Positions 48,330 to 58,319 are shown, counted from the first letter of the stretch. The stretch: 64,000 nucleotides of DNA from Sphingobacterium sp. R2 (GCF_040760075.1 NZ_CP142884.1:1-64000); one strand, 5' to 3'. Notes: generated by a model not told the origin, from the sequence alone. A program made the numbers and translations.

Positions 48330-49442
48330 ATGAAAAATACATTAGACATCACTCCTTTAAAATCTTGGTTGGACACAGGAGACAAACCTTTAATTATCGC
48401 AGGCCCTTGTAGTGCAGAAACAGAAGAGCAGCTGGTATCAACAGCGCATTTGTTGGCAAATACCGGAAAAGTAAATATTTTACGTGCTGGTATCTGGAAA
48501 CCACGTACTCGTCCGGGAGAATTTGAAGGTATCGGTTCAATTGGTTTGGAGTGGTTGAAAAGAGCGAAAGAAGAAACAGGTTTATTCACAGCTACTGAAG
48601 TTGCTACAGCAAAACACGTGGAAGAAGCTTTGGCTGCTGGTGTGGATGTACTATGGGTAGGTGCACGTTCAACTGCCAATCCATTTACCGTGCAAGAAAT
48701 TGCTGATGCTTTACAAGGTGTAGATATTCCAGTATTTGTTAAAAACCCTGTAAACCCAGATTTATCGTTGTGGATCGGTGCATTGGAACGTATCAACCGT
48801 GCTGGTATCAAAAAATTAGGTGCTATCCATAGAGGTTTCTCTTCTTACGAGAAAACAGCATTCCGTAATGAACCAATGTGGGATTTAGCGATTCAGTTAA
48901 AAACTGCTTGTCCTAATCTACCGATCATCAACGACCCAAGCCACATCTGTGGAAACCGCGAATTGTTACCATACATCGCACAAAAAGCAATGGATATGGA
49001 TATGCAAGGATTGATCATCGAATCACATATTGATCCATCTGTCGCTTGGACTGACGCAAAACAACAAGTAACGCCAGCTGCATTGGCCGAGTTGATCGAC
49101 CACTTGACGTTACGTAAAGCAGCTTCTGACAATCCTTCCTTCGAAGATAAATTAGCAGAATTGCGTAGCAACATCGACAAATTAGATGATTTGATCATCC
49201 AAAAAATTGGTGAACGCATGAAAATAGCGGAGAAAATAGGTGAATACAAACGCGATAACAACGTGACAATTTTGCAAGTTAACCGTTGGGATGAGATTGT
49301 TCAAAAACGCACCAAATTAGCAGAGGCGCTTTCGTTGGGAAGTGAGTTTGCGACAAAATTCCTCGAATTGATTCACAACGAATCTATTCGCAAACAAAAT
49401 GTGGTCATGAACACTCAGGAACAACCAACAGCAGAAGCATAA
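48330..49442 (+). CDS. DAHP synthase fused to chorismate mutase
   Basis: The 370-residue bifunctional protein has an N-terminal type I-beta DAHP synthase of the KDO8PS-like class (about 1-265, with IIAGPCSAET, WKPRTRPGEFEG, the GAIHRGFSSYEK block and NDPSHICGNRE). A C-terminal AroQ-type chorismate mutase follows (about 275-360, LRSNIDKLDDLIIQKIGERM and EIGEYK-like block). It starts the shikimate pathway from PEP and erythrose-4-phosphate and also makes prephenate for pheA. Its stop overlaps the aroA ATG by one base. No tyrA lies in the cluster. Confidence 0.95.
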   Translation: MKNTLDITPLKSWLDTGDKPLIIAGPCSAETEEQLVSTAHLLANTGKVNILRAGIWKPRTRPGEFEGIGSIGLEWLKRAKEETGLFTATEVATAKHVEEALAAGVDVLWVGARSTANPFTVQEIADALQGVDIPVFVKNPVNPDLSLWIGALERINRAGIKKLGAIHRGFSSYEKTAFRNEPMWDLAIQLKTACPNLPIINDPSHICGNRELLPYIAQKAMDMDMQGLIIESHIDPSVAWTDAKQQVTPAALAELIDHLTLRKAASDNPSFEDKLAELRSNIDKLDDLIIQKIGERMKIAEKIGEYKRDNNVTILQVNRWDEIVQKRTKLAEALSLGSEFATKFLELIHNESIRKQNVVMNTQEQPTAEA

Positions 49443-50692
49443 TGAATCAACAAGTCATCACGCTGACGCATCCTTCAAAAAAAATACAGGGTACGGTTCA
49501 ACTCACAGGTTCAAAATCTGAGAGCAACCGTGCTCTTATTATCCAGTCATTGAGTAAAGGACAAGTTGAAATAGCCAACCTTTCTGAAGCTGCAGATACG
49601 GTAACGTTAAACCGTGTGCTACAAATTGCTTCAGATCCGAAACCAGGATTCAACACAATTGACATCGGTCCAGCGGGAACGGCCATGCGATTCTTAACGG
49701 CTTACCTCAACCTTGTCAAAGGAAATTTTATCCTTACAGGTACTGAACGCATGCAACAGCGTCCTATAGGTATATTAGTTGATGCCATGAAAGAAATTGG
49801 TGCAGACATCCACTATGACAAGAAAGTCGGATACCCTCCTTTGAAAATTGAGGGCGGGCTGTTTCAAGAAAAAGACCGCGTCAAGATTAAAGGTAATATC
49901 AGCAGCCAATATATATCAGCCCTCTTATTAATTGCACCTGCATTAAAAAAAGGGCTTACTTTAGAGATTGAGGGTGAATTAACCTCCAGACCTTATGTAT
50001 CAATGACCTTGGATATGCTGAAAAGTGTCGGGATTCAGCATGAATGGAAAAACAATGCGATTAAAATTGCGCCGCAGGCATTTGAGAAACAAACAATATA
50101 TGTCGAGCCAGATTGGAGCGCTGCTTCCTATTGGTACGCTATCGTCGCACTAGCAGATGCAAACGCATCGATCGTATTGCCCGGATTAAGAAAAAACAGC
50201 TTACAGGGTGATATTGCCATTATAAGCATTATGGAGCATTTTGGTGTACAATCGAGCTTTGAATCGGACGGATTACACTTAAATAAAAAGGTAATCGGTT
50301 CGGATGTAAGCTTATTTAACTTTAAAGAATGTCCCGATCTCGCACAAACTGTAGTTGTTGTAGCGGCTGCGTTAAAACGAGATGCATCTTTTACGGGCTT
50401 GGAGACCTTAAAAATTAAGGAGACTGACCGTATCGCGGCACTACAAAAGGAAATTGCTAAATTTGGAGCCGAGCTAATTGAAGATGGCGATACCTACCAT
50501 CTGAAAACAGCGCAGGTATATCAGCCTGAAGAGGTTACTTTCGATACTTACGAAGATCATCGCATGGCGATGGCGTTCGCACCACTGGCATTAGTTTTCG
50601 ACCAGATTAAGATTGCTGAACCTCAAGTTGTAGAAAAATCATATCCTGATTTTTGGAATCATTTACAGGCGCAAGCTTTTGTCATTGAATAG
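49442..50692 (+). CDS. aroA: 5-enolpyruvylshikimate-3-phosphate synthase
   Basis: The 416-residue enzyme joins PEP to shikimate-3-phosphate. Motifs are GSKSESNRALI near residue 23, GPAGTAMRF near 80 (the conserved TAMR), the GNISSQYISALL block (about 155) and the C-terminal KETDRI and EDHRMAMAFA. The inhibitor-sensitive loop reads GPAGTAMRFL, like class II or Bacteroidota enzymes. The start ATG shares its first base with the preceding stop, so translation is coupled. Confidence 0.96.
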   Translation: MNQQVITLTHPSKKIQGTVQLTGSKSESNRALIIQSLSKGQVEIANLSEAADTVTLNRVLQIASDPKPGFNTIDIGPAGTAMRFLTAYLNLVKGNFILTGTERMQQRPIGILVDAMKEIGADIHYDKKVGYPPLKIEGGLFQEKDRVKIKGNISSQYISALLLIAPALKKGLTLEIEGELTSRPYVSMTLDMLKSVGIQHEWKNNAIKIAPQAFEKQTIYVEPDWSAASYWYAIVALADANASIVLPGLRKNSLQGDIAIISIMEHFGVQSSFESDGLHLNKKVIGSDVSLFNFKECPDLAQTVVVVAAALKRDASFTGLETLKIKETDRIAALQKEIAKFGAELIEDGDTYHLKTAQVYQPEEVTFDTYEDHRMAMAFAPLALVFDQIKIAEPQVVEKSYPDFWNHLQAQAFVIE

Positions 50693-50699
50693 CATATTA

Positions 50700-50731
50700 A
50701 AACAGGGATTAAATCAACATAATCCCTGTTT
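50700..50731 (+). terminator. terminator after aroA
   Basis: AAACAGGGATT (50700-50710) pairs with AATCCCTGTTT (50721-50731), an 11-bp perfect stem with a 10-nt loop, 8 bp past the stop. The T-run is short. It marks the end of the pheA-aroA unit, leaving aroC to its own promoter. Confidence 0.75.
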
Positions 50732-50892
50732 CCACCTATTATACCCCAACAGGCTTTTCGCCTTGAACAAAATAATGAATGCAATCAGTAAGGACTAATA
50801 GACGAGAAAAATCCACAAATTTGAATCCCTTCTCAAGCTTTACAATTGCATATAAAAGCAAATTTATCTAAGTTTATTGAAATTTAATTTTT

Positions 50893-51999
50893 ATGGCAGG
50901 AAATTCATTTGGCGACTTATTCAGAATCAGCACTTTTGGCGAATCACATGGCAAAGCTATCGGTGTAATTATTGATGGTTGCCCTTCAAATATAACAATA
51001 GACGAGGATTTTATCCAGTCTGAGCTCGACAAACGAAAACCAGGTCAATCCAAAATCACGACGCAGAGGAAAGAAAGTGATACAGCACAAATATTATCCG
51101 GTGTATTCGAAGGAAAATCAACAGGTACACCTATTGCGATTGTCATTCCAAATGAAGATCAGCGTTCGAAAGATTACACACATATCAAAGATATTTTCAG
51201 ACCTTCTCATGCTGATTTCACCTACCAGATGAAATATGGTATCCGTGACTATCGTGGTGGAGGACGTTCTTCTGCAAGAGAGACTGCAGCCCGTGTCGCT
51301 GCGGGCGCTGTAGCGAAGAGCTTTCTAAAACAATTTGGTATAGAAATCTTTGCCCACGTTTCTGGAGTTGGTACTATTGAAGCTCCAAATGTGGATACAA
51401 AAGATCTAAAGAGCCTTCTTGATTTACGGGAATCCAACATCGCACGTTGCGCGGATCCAGCAACAGCGAATGAAATGGTTGAATTTATCGATTCGATCAG
51501 AAAAGCTGGTGATACTGTTGGTGGACGGATATCGGCTGTCATCAGACATGTCCCCGTGGGCTTAGGCGAACCAGTCTTTGATAAACTACATGCGGATCTT
51601 GCCAAGGCAATGATGAGCATCAATGCTGTACATGGTTTTGAATATGGTTCAGGTTTTGCTGGATCAGAGTTGCGAGGTTCCGAACATAATGATATATTTG
51701 TAGCAGATGACCATGATTTAACTCGAGTGCACACCCATACCAACTTCTCTGGAGGTATTCAGGGCGGGATTTCAAATGGTATGGATATTACGTTCAAAGT
51801 AGCATTTAAGCCTGTTGCCACTATCATGAGAGATCAAGAAACGGTAGATGTCCATGGCAACCCTGCTATTGCTAGTGGCAAGGGAAGACATGACCCTTGT
51901 GTTGTTTCGAGAGCAGTAATTATTGTGGAAGCTATGGCGGCACTTGTAATCGCGGATCATCTACTTAAAAATCAAAGTTACAAACATGCTGCAAGATAA
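50893..51999 (+). CDS. aroC: chorismate synthase
   Basis: The 368-residue FMN-dependent enzyme makes chorismate from EPSP, the last common step of aromatic synthesis. The three family signatures are visible: [16 protein letters not shown] near residue 17, [18 protein letters not shown] near 120 and the late [11 protein letters not shown] block near 335. A 14-bp overlap with the ROK gene suggests cotranscription. It is about 200 bp from aroA and has its own upstream region. Confidence 0.96.
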   Translation: MAGNSFGDLFRISTFGESHGKAIGVIIDGCPSNITIDEDFIQSELDKRKPGQSKITTQRKESDTAQILSGVFEGKSTGTPIAIVIPNEDQRSKDYTHIKDIFRPSHADFTYQMKYGIRDYRGGGRSSARETAARVAAGAVAKSFLKQFGIEIFAHVSGVGTIEAPNVDTKDLKSLLDLRESNIARCADPATANEMVEFIDSIRKAGDTVGGRISAVIRHVPVGLGEPVFDKLHADLAKAMMSINAVHGFEYGSGFAGSELRGSEHNDIFVADDHDLTRVHTHTNFSGGIQGGISNGMDITFKVAFKPVATIMRDQETVDVHGNPAIASGKGRHDPCVVSRAVIIVEAMAALVIADHLLKNQSYKHAAR

Positions 52000-52840
52000 T
52001 TATGTCGTAGGTGTTGATATTGGAGGCACACATATTTCTGCCTGTATCATTGACACAAAACAATGGAATATATACTTAGAAAACGTGGCCAGAAACCACG
52101 TTTTTTCTCAAGGAGATGCTAAAACGATTTTACAAACCTGGGCATCAGCCATCAGTGATACCATAGCCACCTCTCCTGCTCCTGTTCAATTCATCGGAAT
52201 TGCCATGCCAGGACCATTTGACTACGAAAATGGAATATCAAAGATACAAGGACAAAGCAAATACGACCATCTTTACGACCAAGATATTAAAACTCTGCTA
52301 GGTAATGAACTAGGACTTTCCCCTATGTCTATTCACTTTATCAATGATGCAGCGGCTTTCTTACAAGGTGAAATATTCGTACAACAACTTCAAACGAATA
52401 AGCGTATACTAGGAATTACATTGGGGACTGGACTTGGATCTGCGGTTTGGAATAAAGGCGAGAAGGCTTTTGATGCGGCTCTATGGAATAGCCCTTATGA
52501 AGATTGTATCTTTGAGGAATTTCTGGTCACACGATGGTTCGTAAAACGTTTCAAAGAGATAGCAGGTAAGGATGTGACCGGACTGAAAGAAATTTTAGAT
52601 CATTACAGGGAAACTGCGGAGTTTCAAATCATCAAAGATGAATATGCTAAACATCTATTTGATTTTATGCAGTTTTTCTCAGAGAAACATTCATCTGAAC
52701 TATTTATTGTCGGTGGCAATATTGCAAAAGCCCTACCTATTTTTATCGCGGATCGAAAAGAATTTGAAAAGTTCCAAATTTACACGGCCATACTTGGCGA
52801 AAAAGCGGCAATGATCGGTGCTGCAAGTATATTCAGCTGA
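51986..52840 (+). CDS. ROK-family protein, probable sugar kinase
   Basis: The 284-residue protein has the ATP-binding [13 protein letters not shown] motif near residue 11, the PGPFDYENG sugar region near 73 and [11 protein letters not shown] near 147. The zinc-binding Cys motif CxCGxxGCxE of many ROK kinases is missing; the region reads [11 protein letters not shown]. There is no HTH domain, so it is not a repressor. The substrate is unknown. It overlaps aroC by 14 bp, an unexplained pairing with an aromatic gene. Confidence 0.87.
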   Translation: MLQDNYVVGVDIGGTHISACIIDTKQWNIYLENVARNHVFSQGDAKTILQTWASAISDTIATSPAPVQFIGIAMPGPFDYENGISKIQGQSKYDHLYDQDIKTLLGNELGLSPMSIHFINDAAAFLQGEIFVQQLQTNKRILGITLGTGLGSAVWNKGEKAFDAALWNSPYEDCIFEEFLVTRWFVKRFKEIAGKDVTGLKEILDHYRETAEFQIIKDEYAKHLFDFMQFFSEKHSSELFIVGGNIAKALPIFIADRKEFEKFQIYTAILGEKAAMIGAASIFS

Positions 52841-52873
52841 TAAGAGATTTCATTCCAACGCTAGGATTAAATA

Positions 52874-52925
52874 AACCCAGAAAAATATCCATCTATTAAA
52901 ACATAGATGGATATTTTTCTGGGTT
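52874..52925. terminator. bidirectional terminator carrying the E1 gene stop in its loop
   Basis: 52874-52896 and 52903-52925 are 23-bp perfect inverted copies with a 6-nt loop (52897-52902). The stop codon of the minus-strand E1 gene (52896-52898) sits at the loop edge and the right arm encodes its last residues. It separates two convergent transcripts. Confidence 0.88.
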
Positions 52926-55310
52926 AGCTTCATGCATAATTGAATAGACCATCTCGACGACATCGTCAGAAGATGGTTTTGAAAAATAATCTCCGTCAGA
53001 GCCGTATGGTGGACGATGCGCTTTGGCAGTGAGTGTTCGCGGCTGACTGTCTAATAGATAATAGCCATTTTGCTTCTCTAACACCTCTTGTAAGATAAAG
53101 GCTGAAGCCCCACCTGGCACATCCTCATCCACAACAAGTAGTTTATTTGTTTTTTTCAAAGATTCAACACAAAGTTTTCCTTTGTCAAAAGGCTGTAGCG
53201 TTTGCGCATCAATAATTTCAATAAATATACCCAAGCGTTCCAATTCCATGGCAGCTTCTTCAACAACACGCAAAGTGGATCCATAGGATACTACCGTGAT
53301 GTCATGCCCCTCTCTTATACATTCCGCATAGCCAATTGGCACTGTAAATTCACCTACATTCTCAGGCAAGCGTTCTTTAAGACGATACCCATTCAGGCAT
53401 TCAATAACAATAGCTGGCTCATCTGAGCGGAACAAGGTGTTATACATACCAGCTGCCTGGGTCATATTACGCGGCACGCATACATGTAACCCTCTCAGGG
53501 CGCCTAAAATTACCGACATCGGTGATCCGGAGTGCCATATACCTTCTAATCGATGGCCGCGTGTACGAATAATTACTGGTGCTTTTTGCCCAGCAAAGGT
53601 ACGGTAACTTAAAGTTGCCAAATCGTCACTTGCTACTGTAATGCCGTAAATTAGGTAATCTAAATATTGGATTTCCGCTATCGGACGAAACCCGCGGATT
53701 GCCAAACCAAGCCCTTTCCCTATAATCGAATTCTCCCGAATACCAGTATCAAATACACGATGTACGCCAAGTTTTTCCTGTAATCCTGCAAAACCTTGAT
53801 TTACATCTCCAATTTTACCCACATCCTCTCCGAAAGCCAACAGCCTTTCGTCCCGTCTAAAGTTCTCCTCAAAGCACAAATTGAGGACTTCACGGCCGTC
53901 GACAACTTTAGCCTCTTCACTGTACAAAGCAGGAACAATCTTTACATGGGCAGGAGAATCGACACCAGCTGTAAACAACTTAGAGTTATAACGTTTCTTA
54001 TTAACCTTCTGCTTTTCTTTGTACCAACTTAATAATTGCTGACGTTGCTCACTATGCTGTCCTTTCAGTTCATGCAGCACCTTGCGGACCTGACCGTACA
54101 CCTCTTTTAAAGAAGGTTCAACCATCGATTGCAATTTTTTGGAAGCAAAATCGGCGCGTTCGTTTGGAATACCCTGAAGTAAATCTATGGCTTCCTTTGC
54201 CTCCAGGCTCAACGTTTTGATATAATCAGTCCAGGCTCGCTTCTGTTCTTGACGAACATGATCTTTAGCCTGTTGATCCAGTTGTTCAAGCTCTTCTAAA
54301 GTGGCGATTCCCGAACTTATTATCCAGTCTTTCATTTTTGCAATGCAATCGAAGTCAGTCTCCCATTGTAATCTTTCCTTAGATTTATAACGCTCATGTG
54401 AACCTGAAGAAGAATGCCCTTGGGGCTGTGTCAGCTCGGTCACGTGGATCAAACAAGGAATATGTTTCTCGCGAGCAATATGGGCAGCCTTTTCATAAGT
54501 TTCACATAATCCCGCATAATCCCATCCTCTCACTTTGAATATTTCAATCCCATTGGTCAATTCTTCCTTCTGAAATCCTTGAAGCACTTCTGAAATATCT
54601 CCTTTTGTTGTTTGAATTTCGTTAGGTACAGATATACCATATCCGTCATCCCAAATGGAAATCACGGTCGGAATCTGGTGAACCCCTACTGCGTTAATGA
54701 CTTCGAAAAATACACCTTCAGAAGTAGCAGCATTGCCGATCGAGCAAAATGCAACTTCGTTTCCTTTATTTGAAAAATAAGACAGGTAATCCAAATTTCT
54801 ATTCTGCTTATACAATTTGGAAGCCAAGCCCAGCCCTAGCAGCCTTGCCATTTGCCCTCCTGTTGTCGAAATATCTGAAAACGAGTTTTTTTGAGTCATT
54901 TGGTTCAACCAGTTTCCCTGATCATCCACAACACGTGTCGAAAAATGGCAATTCATTTGTCTTCCTGCAGAAGAAGGATCTGCCTCTACATCGGGGTGGG
55001 CATACAGTTGAGAGAAAAAATGGTATACATCACTGATGCCTGAAGCAAATATAAATGTTTGGTCACGGTAATATCCCGATCGCCAATCTCCATTTCTGAA
55101 AACTTTAGCCATCGCGATTTGTGCCAATTCTTTTCCATCGCCAAAAATACCAAACTTAGCCTTACCTGTAAGCACTTCTTTACGTCCCAATAAACTTACG
55201 TAACGACTTTCCAAGGCAGTTCGATAATCATTCACAATAATCTTTTTGAACTCATCAAAGCTCAAAGTGGAAATAGATTCATTGTTTTGGTCAAATGTAG
55301 TATCAAACAT
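52896..55310 (-). CDS. 2-oxoacid dehydrogenase E1, fused alpha and beta subunits
   Basis: The 804-residue thiamine-diphosphate enzyme decarboxylates a branched-chain or pyruvate-type 2-oxoacid and loads the acyl group on lipoyl-E2. Residues 1 to about 400 are the alpha part (the GDGKELAQIAMAKVF-type start; GNAATSEGVFFEVINAV is the ThDP/Mg region). Residues about 465-804 are the beta part (LAFGEDVGKIGDVNQGFAGLQ, FDTGIRENSIIGKGLGLAIRG, VVDEDVPGGASAFILQEVL). The fused form is common in Bacteroidota. No E2 or E3 gene is nearby. The stop codon lies in a terminator loop. Confidence 0.93.
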   Translation of the reverse strand: MFDTTFDQNNESISTLSFDEFKKIIVNDYRTALESRYVSLLGRKEVLTGKAKFGIFGDGKELAQIAMAKVFRNGDWRSGYYRDQTFIFASGISDVYHFFSQLYAHPDVEADPSSAGRQMNCHFSTRVVDDQGNWLNQMTQKNSFSDISTTGGQMARLLGLGLASKLYKQNRNLDYLSYFSNKGNEVAFCSIGNAATSEGVFFEVINAVGVHQIPTVISIWDDGYGISVPNEIQTTKGDISEVLQGFQKEELTNGIEIFKVRGWDYAGLCETYEKAAHIAREKHIPCLIHVTELTQPQGHSSSGSHERYKSKERLQWETDFDCIAKMKDWIISSGIATLEELEQLDQQAKDHVRQEQKRAWTDYIKTLSLEAKEAIDLLQGIPNERADFASKKLQSMVEPSLKEVYGQVRKVLHELKGQHSEQRQQLLSWYKEKQKVNKKRYNSKLFTAGVDSPAHVKIVPALYSEEAKVVDGREVLNLCFEENFRRDERLLAFGEDVGKIGDVNQGFAGLQEKLGVHRVFDTGIRENSIIGKGLGLAIRGFRPIAEIQYLDYLIYGITVASDDLATLSYRTFAGQKAPVIIRTRGHRLEGIWHSGSPMSVILGALRGLHVCVPRNMTQAAGMYNTLFRSDEPAIVIECLNGYRLKERLPENVGEFTVPIGYAECIREGHDITVVSYGSTLRVVEEAAMELERLGIFIEIIDAQTLQPFDKGKLCVESLKKTNKLLVVDEDVPGGASAFILQEVLEKQNGYYLLDSQPRTLTAKAHRPPYGSDGDYFSKPSSDDVVEMVYSIMHEANPEKYPSMF

Positions 55311-55538
55311 ATTCTTTTTTGTTTCAACAAATTTAACAAAAATATTATTCTATATAATTGGTGTTTGTCAAATAAATTGACAATCGACAGTCCTTATTTG
55401 AAATAGAATATTCTAATTTATCAAATTAGTACTTTTTGATAAAAATTCCTAATTTACATAGATTTTTTAATACCTATAACGACGTAAAATCAGCTTTGTC
55501 CTTTTTAATTTCTATTTTTGGATTTTATATTCATTATT

Positions 55539-56729
55539 TTGAATTTTTCAACACTAAAACTCGATAAATTCCTTAGCGCTAATCTTGAAAAACGAAAGCT
55601 TTTTTCGCTTACACCTGTTCAAGAAAGAGCTATACCAGCCATTTTAGAGGGCAGGGATTGTTTAGCGATTGCACCGACCGGAACGGGGAAAACTGAGGCT
55701 TACGCGATCCCAATTATTCAACGTTTACAAACTAAAGTTACCGCTGCCCGTCCATCTGTACTTGTACTGCTCCCAACACGGGAACTTTGTATTCAAACCC
55801 AACAGCGCATAACGAATTTTATCGAAGGTATGGATTTGATCATCGCCAGCTTTTATGGCGGTGGAACTTATGAAAGTCAATTGGACGTTTATCCTCAAGC
55901 GCATATGATCCTTGCGACTCCGGGTCGTTTGCTGGACTTTCTGGATCAGGGAATTATTGATTTAGAGAGGATAGATACCTTGGTGATCGATGAATTCGAT
56001 CAATTGCTTGATCTCGGTTTTGCGGCGGATATCAACAAAATCATCAATAAATTGCCTGCTGAAAGACAATCTATTTTTAGTTCAGCCACAAAAACCGCCG
56101 AAATCGAAAAAATTGTTCGAAAAAAGTTAAACAACCCGGTCGAGATCATTATTGATACAGCCTTAAAAAAAGGTCAAATAGAGGAATCTGTATTTTATGT
56201 CGACAAGAATGATAAAAAGAGTTTATTGAGCCATCTGCTTGAAAACAGGATTTCACGACAGGTCATCGTTTTCACGCGAACGGTGCAAGGAGTCGAACGG
56301 ATTGAAACTGCTTTAAACCGAAATGGTGTTTCTTGTTTGGCTTTGTATGGTGATAAGTCGCAGCAAAAACGAGAAGAGATCATTGCTCAGTTTAGACGAA
56401 AAGATATACGTGTTTTAATTGCAACAGACCTCTTGGCACGCGGAGTAGATTTTCCTGATCTGGAAGCGATCATCAATTACGAAGTTCCAGATTCGCCAGA
56501 GCTATATACCCATCGGATTGGCCGGACTGGTCGTTCTGACGCTGACGGAAAAGCATTCACGTTTTGCGACGCTGAAGACAACGAAAAATGGATCAAATTG
56601 CAACTATCCTTAAAACGGCACATTAGAATTGACGATCAGCACCCTTACTTGCTAAGCTGGGAGAAAATGCTTTCTAGTAGTCAAACCAATCCGCGGAAAG
56701 GTTCTTCAAAATCGAGAAAACGTCGTTAA
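55539..56729 (+). CDS. DEAD-box RNA helicase
   Basis: The 396-residue protein has Walker A APTGTGKTEAYAIP near residue 50, motif Ib ATPGRLLDFL, motif II DEFDQLLDLG (DEFD replaces DEAD), motif III SATKT (in place of SAT) and the late motifs LIATDLLARGVDFP and YTHRIGRTGRSDADG. It remodels RNA structure in ribosome assembly or decay. No ATG is available near the start. TTG 55539 gives MNFSTLKLDKFL; the upstream TTG 55518 lies inside a TATTTTTG box (55513-55520) and is unlikely. A basic Ser/Lys-rich tail ends the protein. Confidence 0.88.
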   Translation: MNFSTLKLDKFLSANLEKRKLFSLTPVQERAIPAILEGRDCLAIAPTGTGKTEAYAIPIIQRLQTKVTAARPSVLVLLPTRELCIQTQQRITNFIEGMDLIIASFYGGGTYESQLDVYPQAHMILATPGRLLDFLDQGIIDLERIDTLVIDEFDQLLDLGFAADINKIINKLPAERQSIFSSATKTAEIEKIVRKKLNNPVEIIIDTALKKGQIEESVFYVDKNDKKSLLSHLLENRISRQVIVFTRTVQGVERIETALNRNGVSCLALYGDKSQQKREEIIAQFRRKDIRVLIATDLLARGVDFPDLEAIINYEVPDSPELYTHRIGRTGRSDADGKAFTFCDAEDNEKWIKLQLSLKRHIRIDDQHPYLLSWEKMLSSSQTNPRKGSSKSRKRR

Positions 56730-56781
56730 TTAATAAATATTCTTTTACTTTTACTTGAAAATCATAAAATCACAATTCGAG

Positions 56782-57528
56782 ATGAATACAATACATTTAT
56801 TTGATGATAGTAACAACGGAGATGATAACCGTCTAGGAGACCTGGAAAAAACTATCATCGTGAATAGTCTGATGGAGATTCCTTTTGAAGATCGGGATGA
56901 GGAATGGCGGGATACATTTTTAAAAAATATTGCTGAATGTACATTAAAATTAGCCGAGACAGAAGTGGTTGTTGGTCCGGACGGATTTCCTTATTTCCAA
57001 CTCGAAAGCGCTCCAAAAGATCAGAACTTTCAAGCGTTCGTCATCAAAAATCGACTAAAAGATTTTGTGTTACCAAGGGGTTTTGGTATTGCAATTAATA
57101 CACAGCATGAAAATCCAGATTGGGTGTTCACCTATGGCGATTTGGTCAACTTCTTTCTGAATGAAGAATTTTACACGGATGAGAGCATTTTTTCAAAGAA
57201 AAACACACCAACAATTATTGGCAAAGATGAGGAAATATTAGTTGGGCAGCCAGCTGAAACTATTCTTCCACAAACAGTACGTACACAAATACGTGAATTT
57301 TTGGATTACCATGGTGTAAAGAATGCTAAAATTATGCTGCTGGCACGTAATTATAAAGATGAGGAAAATGCTACACAAGATTTAGCATTCAATATCGTTG
57401 CCAACCAATTTAGCACAGAAAAAGAGTTTACGAACATTATGGAAGCGATAGGCTGGTTCCTTCCTAGACATTATTCGTATATCGGATTGGACGAACTTGC
57501 TATTGACAACGGCTTTATGCCACTATAA
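56782..57528 (+). CDS. hypothetical cytosolic protein
   Basis: The 248-residue protein is not recognised. ATG 56782 (MNTIHLFDDSNNG) is preferred over an upstream TTG at 56755. The protein is acidic, without signal or membrane segments. It contains no familiar catalytic motif; blocks such as VVGPDGFPYFQLES and FLPRHYSYIGLDELAI look conserved-like. It follows the helicase by 52 bp and precedes a NUDIX gene by 36 bp, so a loose three-gene unit is possible. Confidence 0.78.
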   Translation: MNTIHLFDDSNNGDDNRLGDLEKTIIVNSLMEIPFEDRDEEWRDTFLKNIAECTLKLAETEVVVGPDGFPYFQLESAPKDQNFQAFVIKNRLKDFVLPRGFGIAINTQHENPDWVFTYGDLVNFFLNEEFYTDESIFSKKNTPTIIGKDEEILVGQPAETILPQTVRTQIREFLDYHGVKNAKIMLLARNYKDEENATQDLAFNIVANQFSTEKEFTNIMEAIGWFLPRHYSYIGLDELAIDNGFMPL

Positions 57529-57564
57529 ATAAAAAAACTAAATATATACAAACATAATTAACTC

Positions 57565-58020
57565 ATGTTTCCATTTAACGTAAGAGTGTACGGTATATTG
57601 ATCAATGAAAAACAAGAGGTGTTGATCAGTGATGAAAGGACGGAAAATGTTTCATTTACCAAATTCCCCGGCGGGGGCTTAGAATATGGAGAAGGTTTAT
57701 TGGACGCTTTGATCCGGGAGTATCAGGAAGAGTGTAATTTTGAAGTTGCTGTCGTTAAGCACATTTATACTACTGACTTTTATGAGAAATCAAGCTTCAA
57801 TGATAGTCAGATAATATCCATTTACTATCAGGTTAAGAATACTTCACCAATTCAAATCAGAACTACGAACACCGCTTTCGATTTTGATCCGGATCAAAAA
57901 CCCGAAGACAATAAACTTCAATCGTTTCGATGGGTGCCAATTGAATCGGTTCTCATTGAAGATCTAACCTTCAAAACAGATCAAATCGCGTGGAAGGAAT
58001 TCTTGAAAAGGATTAGATAA
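57565..58020 (+). CDS. NUDIX hydrolase
   Basis: The 151-residue protein has a full Nudix box, G-x5-E-x7-REYQEECNF (the segment starts GGGLEYGEGLL near residue 36). It cleaves a nucleoside diphosphate linked to another group. Specificity cannot be told by sequence alone. There is no signal peptide. It is last in a plus-strand run after the helicase. Confidence 0.93.
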   Translation: MFPFNVRVYGILINEKQEVLISDERTENVSFTKFPGGGLEYGEGLLDALIREYQEECNFEVAVVKHIYTTDFYEKSSFNDSQIISIYYQVKNTSPIQIRTTNTAFDFDPDQKPEDNKLQSFRWVPIESVLIEDLTFKTDQIAWKEFLKRIR

Positions 58021-58089
58021 TAATAATTTTTCAATTTTCATGATTTTTATTTGTATTTAAAAAATAAAGATATATCTTTACGTAAACCA

Positions 58090-58224
58090 ATGGAAATGCT
58101 TGTTTTTTTTAAAGTATTGACCTCAATAATTACATTTTATTATTTATTTGACATCTCACATGTGATTGGGAATAATGTTGGAAGAGCGTGGGATAAGACA
58201 GAAATTGGTTTATTGAATATGTAA
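58090..58224 (+). CDS. possible 44-residue membrane peptide
   Basis: ATG at 58090 opens a 44-codon frame. A hydrophobic segment (about 4-21, LVFFKVLTSIITFYYLF) is followed by a polar tail ending TEIGLLNM. A TATCTTTA box (58072-58079, one base off TAnnTTTG) lies upstream. Short membrane peptides of unknown role are common, but AT-rich DNA also yields such frames by chance. No family is recognised. Confidence 0.3.
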   Translation: MEMLVFFKVLTSIITFYYLFDISHVIGNNVGRAWDKTEIGLLNM

Positions 58225-58267
58225 ATTCCTAGTCCTATAGGGTTTTTAATAGTTAGTGTGATTTTAT

Positions 58268-58288
58268 GGCGATACTCCCCGTATCGCC
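58268..58288. terminator. small hairpin between convergent genes
   Basis: GGCGATAC (58268-58275) and GTATCGCC (58281-58288) form an 8-bp perfect stem with a 5-nt loop. It is followed by TTATTTATT on the plus strand and lies 32 bp from the methyltransferase stop on the minus side. The T-runs are imperfect. Confidence 0.6.
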
Positions 58289-58319
58289 TTATTTATTAAA
58301 GCCCTATTTATACAACCCG

